Source: Lota lota (lineage: Eukaryota > Chordata > Actinopteri > Gadiformes > Lotidae). From it: a DNA stretch of 64,000 nt. The notes beneath the pieces were generated by a model, which did no database searches, was not told where the DNA came from, and saw only the letters and a program-made list of their open reading frames with translations. The stretch lies in assembly GCA_026745465.1 (NCBI GenBank), contig JACYXH010000236.1:583001-647000 (forward strand). The letters are read 5' to 3'. The position numbers and the translations under genes are program-made. How positions within the stretch are numbered: position 1 is the stretch's first letter; each line of letters begins with the position of its first letter. Below are positions 12,638 to 26,869 of the stretch, in pieces.

Positions 12638-14720
12638 AAGTTTTGATTGAATCAGAACAAACAACAGTCATTAAGATAGGAGTAGTATATTAGTAGTAAG
12701 TAGTGTATATTTAGCAGATGAAACTTAGACCTTCTACCCAGAAAACGTTCACTAAACATCTCAAAGAGCCAAAAATAAATGATGTAGAAATACTTTACAT
12801 TTGACAGAAATTCTGAAGGTGTTGCCTGCAGTGTTTAAACAGTACATAACAGCTATACATACTGATAATGTACCTGTGATGGGCTGTTCATGAATGAGTT
12901 GGCTTCAAGTTCCGGCTCTTCTAGGTGAACTATGGCAGCCGACTCGCCTATCTGAAGGGCCGAAAGAGACGTTTTGTTTGTGGGGATTTTTTCGTCAGTG
13001 GATGGGTAGCCAGTAAAAAATAAAACTGATTTAGAAACAGATTAGATGAATTCAACCTTATAAAGGACTAACAGTCAGAATGACCGATGTAGGACGTGGT
13101 TCAATTGATCCTTTATCCTTATTTTCAGCAATGAGATGTATAATTTCGTCCAACAAAATGAAATACTATCCGGCATATCGTAAAACAAAGACACAACTAA
13201 TATACAATTCATCATCACATTAAAAAGGTGGCACTAAACCATCAATATGAACACATTTTGAATAGGAAAGCATTCCCAAACAATGCCGTTTGGGAGCCGA
13301 AAGAGCCGGCCTTATCAGTCAGCTGAGCCAAATAACCTGACTCACTGAAAAAAGACGGAATTCCTATAATTTACCGGCAGATACTGCATCTTTCTACAAA
13401 CCTACGGAGATTGGCACGGTCTGAGTAATAGCCATACACTGAGATATATAGCCACACACTGACAAAGCGAGAGATAAAAGAGAGGTAGAACATTGGGATC
13501 AAATGTAGATACTTCAACCAACAGTACATTGAATGGCATTGTAGCCATATGCATTGTACAGAATTAATCCTGATATAATAACAATTACATTGTAATATAT
13601 CTCTGTACTGTATGGTTTTGAATCGACACACAGGCATCTAGTTGTGTACTGACTGAGAAGGAGTGATACACATTTCTACAACAGCCAAACAACAATGCAA
13701 CATATGTAGGAAGGGGTTTTATTTTGTTGCTCTTATGTCTTGAAATACAAAATAAATGGAGTGGAGAACCCAGTTATTTGTGTTGGTTGTGTAGGAGGAG
13801 AAAAATTTGTGTGTAATTAGCTTTTACTGTATGGGTGGAAATTGAAAAGAACAAGCAGACTGCATCTCTGTTATGTTGGCTTTTTCGTCCAAATTCGTAT
13901 TTCTGAAATTAAAGTGCTCAAATGATTTCCCAGGAACAAAAGACTAAAAGCAGCGCGACTGGGAGTGGGTCCAGTCGTGGGTCACAACAAATGAACAGAA
14001 AAGCACAAACAAATTTGGTTGGCTTGGTATCCTTTTAGGAGGCATTTATGTTAATACTTGATGATAAATAAGTTATCTTTACATTAAAAGCCTTCACACA
14101 CACACTATACACAATGTACCCCGTTTTATTAAATAATGCAAAGATGCACATTACATGAAACATGTGAAAGTCATTTTAATAGATCTCTAACCCTACCCAG
14201 CCTGAAGCAGCTGATAACATAATTGTGCCAGAGGTGCGTCACAGGTAGCCTTATAATCACAGCGCCGAATATAGTGCTTAACTATCTGTGTGTTTTTAGA
14301 CAAACTACAATCGTGTTGTGTTTCGTTTTGAATAATATATTTTCAAATTAGGAACACATTGGAAATCGTTGGAAAGTAATTGAAGGTGTATTCCACTCAC
14401 ATGAACAGGAGCTATGTTACTGCAACTCCGCAAGTCAATGGAGGTGGCTGAAGGAAGGCAAATGCAAACCCAGCCAACTCCCCTTCTAAACGCACAATGA
14501 TGAATTTGGAATTAAACAATGCGTCTGAATCAGGCAAACGCCAATTTACAGATATCTCGGCGTATCCCTTTAATAGTGAAGATGTGTATTGGGATTGATA
14601 TTTTAAGAAAATACGGAAAAAGTCAGGGAATAATGGAAAGATAGAGCAAAGTCACTGCGGATATGTGACGAGGAGAGAGGTGGCAGAGGGATTCAGAGGT
14701 GTCGTGCCGTGTTTATACAT

Positions 14721-14748
14721 GGGTGGTGTGGTGGTGGTGGTGGTGGCG
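14721..14748. repeat. (TGG)n trinucleotide repeat
   Basis: About seven GTG/TGG units with one slipped step. Confidence 0.85.
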
Positions 14749-15399
14749 ATACAGTGAGGGAAGAGGTGAATTGGGAAAAACAACACAGATGAGCCTGGTT
14801 GACGTAGATAAATTCTGCTTATTCAGAGTTCCCGCAGGGCGCCAAAGCTAAAATAATAGGGCCATTTGCTGGATGGAAGGTTGCCAGATCCTACTCTGAA
14901 CAGATGCAGAGCCAAAAATGCATTTGGGGTGGAAGGCTGACTAGTCTCTGCCAATATAGCAATTTCTCAGATTACCAAAAAAAACGTTATTATTCCATTC
15001 ATTTCAAGTCTCAGGCCACACTGATGAATATCAGCAGAAAAACAAATACAGGTGAATCAATTGTGGATTCAAATGGCAGTGCTTTCCAAGAGAAAAACAA
15101 TAAATCCATCCATTCCTTTTTGTTCAGCCACCATTTATGATTTACGGTTTCAGCAGTTATTGATTTACATCTCAGATATATATTGATGGGTGTTCTGGAC
15201 CTTTAGATAACAAAAGGATAAAACAGGTAGCTATAACAGAAAGGTAAAATAGAAGATTGATGAATCAGACCTTTTAATGTAGTGAACATTTAGTAAAAAA
15301 GTTAAAAACCTCTTATTATTACTTATTACTGTGCTTGGTGTGTGTGTGTGTGTGGCCATCTTTTTCACTTCCCCAAGTCTTCCCTCATAAGGCGAGCGG

Positions 15400-15600
15400 T
15401 GGATGTGATAGCAGTGGTGATTATAATTGGGCAGCCATAATCCAGTCCAATCACTGTGATTGCCACCGTGCTATGTGCTGCTTTCTTTTAGCCCGAGACA
15501 TTAGCAGAGCTTGTGGCTGACGGAGCCATAAGCCAAGCACCATCTTAATGGCCTCAGCCTGACAGTTGAGAACAAATGGCTTCTCAGCCGAGCTGGCCGA
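15400..15600. promoter_or_regulatory. Candidate conserved non-coding element
   Basis: Unique sequence with paired CAATCACTGTGATTG-type dyads and TTATAATTGGGC and CATAATCC homeodomain-like cores. It ends at a G-run at 15611-15624. No coding signature. Inference only. Confidence 0.25.
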
Positions 15601-15610
15601 CTATCAACTA

Positions 15611-15624
15611 CGGGGGGGGGGGGG
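15611..15624. repeat. Poly-G tract
   Basis: An uninterrupted run of about 14 G. Confidence 0.85.
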
Positions 15625-17249
15625 GTCCTCTGTTGGTGCTTGGGATTTGACAAACTAGTGAGTAATGAACATTGAGCTAATTCCAATGGAGTTGACAGAC
15701 GTGTACACAAGAAAATGCTCGAGTTAGATGTTAAAGCTGCATGAATTTGTGTCCGACTAGTAAGAATCCGATCCTTGTGCTTTGAGTTTTTACTTAGTTT
15801 TGGTTAGTTGGGTGTGCTGCACTCACAGAAGGCCTGTGCTCCAATAAGGGCAGTAACCATCAAACCTGTGTCCATCACAGTTTGAATTACGCTAGTGAGA
15901 AACCAACCATACACTACCACAGATGGAAAAAAACAAAGAAACTTGGTTGAGCTATGGGATGGAGCAACATCTTGTGGTAGAGAACATACATTCACAGACA
16001 TTTTACATGTGGCTCAGTGGTAAATGAGACAAAGACACTATATGAAAAAAAGGATTATGGTTATTTGTTATGAGGACAAAATGGTTAGTGCAGCGTAAAA
16101 TATGTTTCTTCCTTCTTTATGGAATTCTACATTCAAACTTAACCAATTATCTAGTTTACTGATATAATTGCTAGTCATCCATTTTTGGGAATAAAAATAA
16201 AAGTGAATGCGAAAAACATGTAATCCTGAATTATTTACATACTATTGCATCAATGTATTGAATCGCCATGACACATTTATTCTGAAGCAATTAGTGCAAT
16301 TGTAATCTTAACTACTAATAATTGATCATACATACTCATGTAACAGAGAGGGAGACAGACAGGTTTGTAAATCCCCTTCTGCTGTCAAAAGAAGTTCAGC
16401 TAAATAACTTCTACTATTAAGGTCACATTATTATTCCCTCCCAACAGTTCAGGAGGGACACAAGAAGCGGAGAAGCTGCTGTAGACGTCCACACACTGTT
16501 CCAAAAGTGTATTGGATCGTGGGTATGATACCCAGCACTGAGAACTTGGAACTTGATGAAACGAAATATTGTTAGCCTCCTTCCAACAGCTACCCTACAT
16601 TTGTAAGAATTCCCAAAGACATAATTATCCTAATTCCTCGCATATTTGTTGTATGCCTCCGAACGTTTTCGACCTCACCTGTGAGACAGACAACGTCTGC
16701 GAAATGAAAAGAGAAAGGATGGGCATGAGCGTCGAGCATAAAGTAAGCGATGTCGCTCGGATGAAAACCCCCTCTCTCCCGCCAAGCGCTGAGCCAGCAG
16801 GACACCACCTCCTCCCCCCCATTGACCGCACTTCTCCGTCGGCTCTCCATCGCGGCGGAAAGGGCAGGGACGCAGTTTTCTGGTCAGGCATGGCCGGCCG
16901 CAGTCGCCGCTCAGCTTGGCCCTCAACTCACATCAAACCATGCGGCGTGTTGGCGTTCCAAGGGCCCTTCAGAAGGAGCCAACGGCCCAACGTAATGGAT
17001 GGATAACTCCCCCCTCCCGCCGTCCTGCTTAATTCCCTCCCTGTGTCTCCTGTTTCCCTCCCAGGGAGGGTTTGACCCCTCTTAGGTTAGCTAATGGTCT
17101 CCGTGAATCCGTGTAGATGTGCTGAGATGGGAGTGGTAGGGGAAGAGAAAGAAGGAGATGAATTCTCGGTGACATCCGGTTCATTCTGGAGTCCCCCCGG
17201 TGTGTGATTTGGGAGCAGTATATTAAGCCCGTGCTTTCCTTAAACGTGG

Positions 17250-17450
17250 AAAGAGTTATTGGTTAGGGCAGCGATGACTCAGGGCGCTGCGCAGGATGGA
17301 ATTTGAGGAGGAACAGGGGCGCGAGCATGGTTCAACTGTGATTATCAAAATAACACAGGGCAAATTAATTGGAGTAGCCCTCAAAAGGCTCAGAGGACTA
17401 ATAAAGGAGGCCAGATTAACACAATAAAGAGACTATTAAGGAAACACCAA
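17250..17450. promoter_or_regulatory. Candidate conserved non-coding element
   Basis: Unique sequence with an AP-1-like ATGACTCAG (17274-17282), GATTATCAAAATAAC, and CAAATTAATTGG and CTAATAAAG cores in close order. The segment between a GC-rich part and an AT-rich part resembles developmental enhancers. Not tested. Confidence 0.25.
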
Positions 17451-18943
17451 ACATGTTTCTATGTTTCTATGTATATATTGTAAATATTCAACTTGATATT
17501 GAATTTGATTGAAATAGTCGCTCAAAATATTAACTGCCACTGGGATTGTTTTGGCAAAACGTTACTTAGGTCTAATTTATTTTGACGGCTGGGCAGACGT
17601 TGGCAGCAATATTCGAGTAATATATAGTCATTGATCAATTGAAGCACTTATGATAATGTCAGTTTTGATTTGATGAAAGATTTTTTTTTTCATTTGAGCT
17701 GTGCAATTAAATGTGAAATTAATTATATTGAAATGTCTGTATAGAGGGATGATTTTGAGGGGTAGCGCGATTAGTGGCTAAAATAAATGTCCTTCCATGT
17801 GGCATTCATTTCTCAACAAATACTAGATACATTGACACCATAACCATTTCTTTTTTATTTAATCATCTGCTTTAGGAGACTTACCTAATCACGGAAAAAT
17901 AATCAATTCACAATATCAATAATAATCTTTCATAGAGCGGTAACAATTGAGCAGTTTTCCCCGTTGGCGTTTTATTACATGCCTCATTCCTCATACGGAG
18001 AAAGACGTGAGCTTGAACTTGAATTCAATAACTGGATTAAAATGCCCTTGAGCTTAGATCTCCATGAGAACTTTACTGCCTGAAATAAGTCACAAGCAAC
18101 GTCCAGACATTATTAAGAACTGCAGAAAGCCACAAGCCACCATAACCATAGCAAACCAATTGCATTTTGCATGGCCTCTTGCTCCATTCACACCAATTGG
18201 ATTAACAACAAAGACATCTATGATTTTCAATTACCTCTGAAGGGTGAATAGTTTGGGTTCTCTATCGGAGGAATACAATAAAAATAAATAAACTTGACAG
18301 TCTTTTCAAATACTTGTATAGTCAGGCATGATAAAAAAATACCTTGTTAGCTTTGCTTTACCGCTGCAGCTTTTGCACTGCAAAGTGTTACTAGCGGTGT
18401 TCAAATCATCTCTGGCAGAAATGTGAAATAGTGAAAGCACCATTATATCCTTAGTGATCCATCTCCATTGAAATCAATACTTTGGACTGAAGCGATCGCT
18501 GAGGCATAGCTTGGCCAGAGTGAATGATGGAATAACTCGTCTGCACACAGTATCATGACACACTTGGCTTCAAGGGCACATCCAGGACTATAAATGGTGA
18601 TTGGTGATTGGACAGGATCATCCGTCAGTCACTTAACTGAAAGAACTAACATCTTTTGTAGTCATCAGAAAAAGAAAAAAAAACTACAAGGCGAGACAAG
18701 ATCTCTTGAGTCACTTCCAGATCCATCTGGAAAAATGTCCTGCATGGTTGAAGATATCACAGACATTGTGTTCCACCTTATAATATTTTTTATTTTGGAG
18801 TGAGTAGCATTCATATTCATATGCTCAGCTAAGATTGTTCAATTCTACTCAAATATCTTTAATATTATAAATGGTCAAAATGTTATTTAAGGCTCCGCCA
18901 AATGAAGCTTGTTGATGCTCAGGATTCTAGTGTTTGTTGCAGG

Positions 18944-19455
18944 TAGGGCTGTCAAATTCACATTTGATATTCTAATGTTCTTTGAATACGGAGAAATTCC
19001 CCTTATATTTGTAGCACGACACAAACAAGACCTAGAATTATGTTTTAAAGCGGAATAAAGCACACGGAGTGTGGAACACATTATTTTGGTACTTTTATTT
19101 GTATTCAGAGCCTTGGCGTTTTCGATAAAACAGCAAGGACTAGTATGCCTTTTTTGTGTGGCTATTGATATGGAGTTGATATTTAGCTGAATGTGAAACG
19201 TTCAGTTAAATGTTACCAAAACAACTTGACGTTACCTTTGGCCTTCTTGCTCCCCCCTTCGGACATAGCGGGCACAACAGGAGTCGCCCAAAAGTATTAT
19301 GCAATGCACATTTATGACATGTGACATATGACATGCATTAGACATAATTGTTTTATTATATGATTCAAATTTGAATATATGATATTTGTATATTAATATA
19401 TTATCCGAATATATTCAAATTTCTGTTCTTTTTTGAGAGCCAGTTGACAGCCCTA
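18944..19455. mobile_element. Non-autonomous hAT transposon (MITE) with perfect target duplication
   Basis: The element starts with TAGGGCTGTCAA (18944-18955) and ends with the exact inverted repeat TTGACAGCCCTA (19444-19455). Both sides are flanked by the same 8 bases, GTTGCAGG (18936-18943 and 19456-19463). An 8-bp duplication with a terminus of this type is the hallmark of hAT elements. The 512-bp body is AT-rich, rich in TTCAAATTTGAATAT-like steps, and has no transposase frame, so it would have been moved in trans. The intact duplication suggests the insertion is not very old. Confidence 0.9.
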
Positions 19456-20451
19456 GTTGCAGGGATGGTTGCCTTGCCAAGGAAGGTCACTGGGATCCAA
19501 AAGCTTTAGGAGAAAGATCATGAAGATGGGTTGAAGGGTCAAGTGAACTCCTAACCTGCTGTCTCTCCCGATCGCTCTCGATGGATATTGCAACATCCGC
19601 CCCCGTCTGTAGATTCCCAAAGTGACAAAACTACTTAGCAGAGCAATATATCAAAGCTTGGCTGGCCAATTTACATTTCCTAATGTAATTAATAGGTGCT
19701 AAAAGCGTTTAACCGCTCATAATTTGTGGGTGCCATTTTGAAAGGGGCTATTTGAAGAAAACTGTGTCCATGACAGGAAAACATTTCAGCAGAGCACTTT
19801 CTCCGAAGATGTCAATATTAAAAGGGGAAACATTCTAAAACTGTGTCGTTAATAGTATAGGCCTTATGACCCCAAGTTATGATTGTATGGTATTTCACCA
19901 AACCTGGGAAAAGAAACGTATAATTCAGGATTCAGCATTATGTCTGCACATTTTGCAACTATTGGAACTATTGGTCCCTGGAAGGAGGGATCCCTCTTCT
20001 GTGTTCCTTCTTAAGGTTTCTTTCTTTAAAGGGCGTAGGGTTAGTGGGGGTGTATTATAATGTGGAAGCCCTTGGAGACTGTAACTGTGATTAAAGGGCT
20101 TATAGCAAATGGAATTGACATTGAATCTCACTGAACAAACTATTAGCACATCAGCACATCCTCAAATCCCACACCACACTCAAGCCGTTCAGGAAGATTG
20201 ACTACTCGGGGGGTGGGGTGGATCTATCAATTAAATCTCTATTACTCCAGATCCAGTCGACATCCAAGACTTGTTTAATCCACTCCCTCCCCCTCAACAT
20301 CACCATCAGCCCTCATCACACTGCAAGAATACAGAGCAATACATAAGCACAAGTTGGGGGGAAAAGAGAGAGAGAGAGCAAGAGCAAGATTTTCATACAG
20401 CAGTGGTTGTCACAAGTGGATTTATGGACCTCGGAAGACAGCGGCAGGGGC

Positions 20452-20467
20452 GGGGGGGGGGGGGGGG
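20452..20467. repeat. Poly-G tract
   Basis: An uninterrupted run of 16 G inside a G-rich stretch. Confidence 0.85.
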
Positions 20468-21904
20468 AAGTGAGTGTGAACTGATGGGTGACACATAATC
20501 AGGCCCCCTTATCGCAGTGGCGCAAAACTGGCTCGCATCCACAGGGCTTGTGATCAGTCCACTCGCCCTCCCTCCCCCACCCCCATACCCCTCTTTTCTC
20601 CTGGGCCACGACAGCTCGCTGTTATCGGGGTCTGGCCCGACCTTCCTCTGCCACGTCCCTTCTGCCAATACCTGCAGCCCTTTCCACCTCCTGCCTCCCT
20701 CCTTCGCCTCCACACACAGACACTGACGCACACTCTCCCCCGCTTGTATTCAGCCGACCTTCGGTGTCAGCTGGAGAGGAGGGAGAGAGCGGGAAAGAGG
20801 GAGGGAGAGAGAGCTTGAGAGAGAAAGGGAGAAAGGGAGATGGAGGCAGCCTGTGAGAGCTTGTTGACCAGGTGCATTGACTCACCTCTCCTAGCCCTTT
20901 TCCACTCGCCACTTGGCACATATTTGGCATCTGCCTCACCTCCTCGTTTTCCCTGAGCAACCTGCATACCGGTAGGTTCGCCGTTTCAAAAGCTTTTGAT
21001 TTGTGAGCACCGTCCGAGGCGATTCTTCTCAATGCCAAGAGAGAGAGAACGTATTTTTACCCAATTTCCTATTGCGTGCTTGGCTAAACGGGAACAGATG
21101 ATGATGCGTTGGGTGCATAGAACAATCACATCTTCTGAACACCAAAGTAATGCCCCTCAAAAAAGGCAAAATCTAGACGGTTTCTCCAAATGTTTCGATC
21201 ACATCAGAACCACATGTTTACAGCTGTGCAGACATAAAGGAAAACAAACCCTAGGATGTGTGACTACCGCTGAAAACGACCAAATGGGTCTCTGTAAACA
21301 CTCCTCTGTTCTGTGAACACTATTTTTTTCTGTGTTTGTTTTGGAGGGAAAGAGGCAGAGGAGGAGGGTGTGTTTGGGTCAGGGTAGTTTATTTTGTCGT
21401 GACTGGGGTTACAATAAGAAACTTCTAAAGGGGAAGGAGTGAATCACAGCTTCTGGAGTGCTAGGTTTCTGCGGTTTTTACAGTGTGGTTTCACAAGAGG
21501 AAAAAAATGATTTATACACACACCATATCGACGGATACCTCGCACGCCATCTTCATCGCTCTTATGGAAGTTCCCAGAGATAGATTTGGTTGAAATGCTT
21601 TGAAATGTGGCAGCAGAATCACCAGTTGGGGACAAGAGGGCGGGAAGATCTATGAAAGTCTTATTCAGTCCAGTTCTCACATTAACTGCTGGTTAAAAAG
21701 GTGCCAGCCACTGGCCATGAGGCGGTTTGAAAGATAAAGAGCGACTGTCATTACGTACGGCCATGTTGTCATGATCTTAAAACAGTTAAATAAAATAATG
21801 TTGCCAAATGTAATATAGCACAGAGTACTTTTCTTTCTGCATTTATTGCTAATACTGTAACACTATAATGAAGGGATGGGTTTGACTCTAATGCAAAAGG
21901 GACA

Positions 21905-22016
21905 GGATTTCCCATTATTTCCCAATGTATACAGTCTGCCTACAGGATGTTGTATCCCTGCTCCTTAATGAGAGTTGCTATATTGCCACTGATAAAGGCA
22001 TCTGCTCAACTAAAGA
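21905..22016 (+). mobile_element. Degenerate tRNA-SINE 3' tail
   Basis: TATCCCTGCTCCTTAATGAG, followed after a short gap by TTGCCACTGATAAAGGCATC and TGCTCAACTAAA, is an eroded form of the widespread fish SINE tail (CGCTTTGGATAAAAGCGTC, then TGCTAAATG). The tRNA head is not recognisable. Left limit is approximate. Confidence 0.5.
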
Positions 22017-25000
22017 GTAAAGGATAGCAAATCCAAACAGATATAGCCTTGTCCTTAACCATGACTCATAAATATAAACAAAAACAATGTCCTGAACTAT
22101 TGAGGATGGCATAAATTAGTGATAAAATAACATCCAATACAATTACTGGTATGTTTTCCTAATGAGTAAGACATTAGCATGTTCACCATGTTATGGGCCT
22201 CGTAATGAGTCTCATGCAGCACCACATGCACACTGGCACAACACACACTAAAGTGCTGGGTAAAGAACTTAGAAAGCAAGTCATGGACCATTAGCTTAGT
22301 ATACAATCTTGTACAGACATATATTGTAAGTAGGAAACGCCTTAATTATAACCCAAGCCCGTAGACCCATTCAAAATGGCCTCCTCCTCAACTCAAGCGG
22401 TCATATAAACAAGAAAATAAAAAGGCATGATTCATACAATGAATCATTTAGAAATGGCTTTCAAAGAAAACAAAGCCACATCAAAGTTCACCACCAGACC
22501 TACGACAACCACCAAAACCTAGAATTATGAAACATTGAGAAGGGGACATTTACGGCTATACATCTTGGCTTACGCCCCCTGGGGAAATATGTAATGCTAT
22601 TGTGCACTGACAGTGTTTTGGTCAGTCGTCAGAGGCTAATAACAAGGCTGAGAACCGTCCCTGTTGTGTGTCTAAGGAATAATAAAAACAGGCCAGGCCA
22701 TTGATTGCGTTTGCCACGTGAATAGGGCGACAGAACGCAGAACCATGTGAAGCAGACATGACCCAATAAGGTCATTGTGTACAGTAAATACTACATTTAC
22801 ATATAAATTGAGTCAACTCGCCACCACTCTGCAGTGGCTTTTTTCCTTCTTATCCTTAAAGAGGTTGTTCATTTCGTACAAGAAAAGCCACCTTGTTGAC
22901 AGCGATGAGCTACACACAACAAAAGAAACTCTTTGTGTTCTTGCAATAGCAGTGCTTGACAAGGTCAGTTTTCTTGCATGCGTTTCCAGTAAACTGGCGA
23001 GGTTGAGTGGATGAATTAACACAAGCACACAATGATTATGTTTCCGATTATTTACAGACAGCTATGTTTTTTGTTGTATGTGAAGGCTGGATGACATTTG
23101 CAGGAATCATGTGTGTGAAACGTGTGCTCTACCGTGTTGTTATCCTTAAAATACAGAAAGCTATGGCTCAACTTCAGCTCAGATCATCATCTTCCATAGT
23201 ATTGAAGAAGAAACGGTTATATATATTATTACACTTGTTTATTATATTACACAAGTCCTATTATATGCCATGCTGTCCTATTATATATATTATTGAGCAC
23301 TGGTTGTACTCCTTTTTCCATCCCGTCTAGTAACAGAATCGAAAATCCTTTAATGTCTCCAAAAAAAGTGCAAATGAGCAGTTGACCATCTCTCGGTTTT
23401 TCCATTTCATATCACTCCTCGCCGCAACACAATTTTCCCCGGGACCACAAATGAAAGAGCGGGGTGACAAACGGCTGCTCTAAGGGGAGTTTAGGAGGAT
23501 TACAGTGTGTCTGGTGGAGAGTGTGTCTGCGTTAGTGGCTAAATGGACTTGGTTAAATGAAAGCACCGGGCCACATCAAACCGCCACGTTGATGTATTGT
23601 TTGTTGAACGGCAAGAAAAAATATTTACCCCGGTTATAGCTCGCTGGCGCACAGAGATTTATTAAAACTATTCCTTGAAACGAACCCTGATTGCTCTGTT
23701 CAACTTGGCTCGTGAGCCATCTTCCACTGAGCACTCATGTCAGTAGAAGCTTTACCATTTTAGTGTGAGTATTATTCCCATTAGTTTTAATATTACTCAT
23801 TGGTGAGTCTCGGCACATGAGGTTGACATATCTATGATATATATATGTATGCCATTGTTTCCCACAGTAGCGGGAATGCATTATACTTTTTTTGTTGAAT
23901 GAATGCCCAGCAACCGTCATTTGTTATCAGACAGCAGTGACGCATATTGATCAGCCTGTACAGCCAGGCAATCATTTAATAACGCCTTCACAATCAGCCG
24001 AGAAAAGGCTCCCGAGATTAGACCAACAAAGAGCTGTTCTTACAGAATAAGCACTCGAAATGTAAGCCAAACAAACATGTTTTCCCACCGACTCACGTGA
24101 CCAACGTCACACGATACTGACGCTGTTCTTGGGGAATAAGCTCCCAGCGTGAGGGGAACAATAACACCATTAGCGTGTAACCAAATGCATTTCCTCAAGG
24201 GCGCGCCGTACACATTGACTCTGACTCATACAGGAGAACATATTCCCTGATTGAGAGAACTTATTATTACACATTATAAGTCTCCCTCTGTCCATAGAGA
24301 GCCGTCCACGTTTTCTACTTTTTTATTGTGTTTATCCTGGCTGCCGCTGACCTCCGTGAGGTTTGAACGTAGCCAAGTACTACACTGCTCCGCAGGTCAG
24401 ACATTTCGCAGAGCTCCTACCAGAACATTCCTCAGGCACCCGCAGACTGGCAGAACGCGCGCTCTCAAAGCAGAACACAATGACCATACAAAAACAGGCC
24501 TGGAAAAATAAAGAGAGGGCCCCAAAGCCATGCCGTCATCGCTTTTGATCCACCAACCTTGGGTTCTTTAGCCCTTAGAACAACGAATGAAATGTCGATT
24601 AAAACATCAGTTTGATTGAGGTGGCGAGAAACAATCCTATTGGTTAGAATTCATGCCTCAATAATGATCAAGCTGGTCAAGATGATATTCATGTCATCTT
24701 TAATCTTACTATTTGCTCACCCATGAAAAATGTTGTACAATAAGCTATCGTGAACCATTTGTACTAGCAGATGTGGTTATTTCTTGAGCATCACGCAGAG
24801 CATATTTTAAAGATTAAAAAGCAAAGCCTTGAAATATTAGGGACAAAGAGTTAAACATTGTTTTTACTCAGAGTAGAACTTCATTAATTACAAAGTTTGC
24901 CCTTGTTTGTATGTATCTAGTAGTTCAGTAAACAAAACCCACCCACGCACAGATACAGAAAATACTAAATAATTACTAAAGTAGCAAATAAGTTTAAAAA

Positions 25001-25203
25001 AATTAGCAAAGCTTGCTTTCGTAAAACAACACAGTTTTTCTAAGCATTTGTCTGTATGTTAATATAGAACCGTGGTCATGGAGTAGCATTGTAGAAAATA
25101 CCAAACCTCTACATGACCACATTTAGATATGCGTGATGTGATATGATGGAGGGACAAAATAGTCCCAACTTTTAAAGGACAGATGCTAGGAGGTGTTGGA
25201 GGG

Positions 25204-25284
25204 GTAGAGGGGGGGGGGGGGGGGGGGGGTACATTTCAGGACACCTGCTGATAGAAGCCCCCCACCCCCCCCCCCCCCCTCTAC
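25204..25284. repeat. Poly-G and poly-C inverted pair
   Basis: GTAGA followed by 21 G (25209-25229) faces C6-A-C15 followed by TCTAC (25258-25284), with 28 bases between. The arms, including the outer GTAGAG/CTCTAC bases, are near-perfect inverted complements of about 26 bp. Confidence 0.9.
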
Positions 25285-26869
25285 AATAATAAATGGATGT
25301 GGTGAGTGGAAGGAGCATGGAAAATGTCCTTCATGACACCTTCACTCACTCCGCTGAACACGCATTGAAACCCCTCCGTCCCCCCATCCCTCACCCCCTC
25401 CATCCCTGATCTATCGACTGTCAGGACGGGTATCTGCCGAAATGCTTTATCCCTCTTCCTGTGCTGGGCAAATATGAACTGCCTATGACACTAGCTAGAG
25501 GGAAAAGAGGGTTCCAGAGTAAACACACAGAATATGTTCGTTCCTTTATTTCTTCCTTTTCTTTACAGTGTGCAGATGCGTCGCGGGAGGCGATTTCTCT
25601 TAAGAGGAGCGGAGGGCGAACAAGACGGATAATGGGTTGGATGTCAATGGAAAAAAAGAAATAAAACTGACGGAGAGAGCGGGGTTTGGAATGCGTGGTT
25701 TCAGATGTTTCCACGATTTTGTATTTGGTGGGGGAGATGAGTCACACTGTTGATTCATTTGTCTGTGTTCTTGCTGAAAGCCTTGACATGTTGACTTCCA
25801 TTCAGGCTCGGAATATTGTATGGGCAGGTCTGCCCGGCAGAGATTTTAGACAAAAAATGTTATCAATTTGACTGTACACTGTGTGTATCTCACACGCGCC
25901 ACAATTTTTGTATTCGTCCCCCGATTAAGACCTCTGCTTGCATTTGTAAAGAGAATCTGAACCTAGTGCAAATCAATAGCACTTCCCGTGTATGTTGTCT
26001 TCACAACCTGCTTCACTTCCTAGATCCCAATATAATATATATAGAGCTAAACAAATTTAGAATTCCTCATAGTAATGCTTTTTTTTATCAGGCAAAATGC
26101 ATGATTTGTGCATGAGAGACTCAGCAAGTCTCAACACCACTTTGATCCATGATTACCATCTCCCAGTAGACACTTTGAACAATCTTCAAATGGAAGCAGT
26201 ATTAAGATTATATGCGTCTCTGAACCATCTCAATGCTTTGTAGCACCCCTTTAAGGTTATTTCTGTAGCTGTGTGCTAAATCGTGTCATTATCAAGTCCA
26301 TATGATCTGAAAACTTAAAGCTGCCTAAATGTCTGAGGCCACTTCCATCTTTGATTTACTTTAAATCCCTCTGTTCTTCTACTAATCCAACACAGTTGGC
26401 TTCTATTGGGACAAGGCCTTGGAGCAGTACAGATATCCATCACACAACCCGATCTAGCAGCTCTTTCCTTATGGCCTTAACCTAGCCATCATTATTTCCT
26501 CAAATCAATGTGTAATCACATCCTCGCAAAGTATGGAATACGTCTGCTCTTCAAACATCCTTTGGCACCAATGGCAACCGTATCATCAATAACCACCCAC
26601 GAAGGGTGCAAGCCACGCCAGTGGAAAAAAGGATGTCGACGATTTATGTTTAAAGTGCCAAACAAGACATACAAATTTAAGCATGAACTTGGAAACCAAA
26701 AGACATGGCAATAGCTTGCAAAGGACCCTATGACAGCTGACACGTTAGTTTCTTCTTCTCTCTCTAGAGTACACTACCTTTGTTTCAATGCACCATTATG
26801 GTTTCATTTGAAATATTAAGGACCTACCGTGGGGGGAAAGGGTGGGTAAACTGAAGAAGTCTTTGACAG

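Larger units (their letters stand above)
8505..18943. other. Non-coding unique DNA, no gene seen
   Basis: No exon, tRNA or intact element is supported in this stretch of about 10 kb. Short open frames (up to about 145 codons near 16.6-17.0 kb, overlapped by frames on the other strand) lack domains. Microsatellites and candidate enhancers within it are listed one by one. Confidence 0.55.
19456..25203. other. Non-coding unique DNA, no gene seen
   Basis: Apart from the listed G-run, the purine tract at about 20770-20840 (GAGGGAGA-like) and the SINE relic near 21.9-22.0 kb, I see only unique non-coding DNA. Open frames of up to 138 codons at 20.3-21.0 kb lie on the purine/pyrimidine tracts and look accidental. 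Confidence 0.55.

Noticed and set aside
16500-16560. tRNA-like stretch (ATCGTGGGTATGATACCCAGC)
   Set aside because: It has a small dyad but no A or B box at correct spacing and no cloverleaf that I can see.
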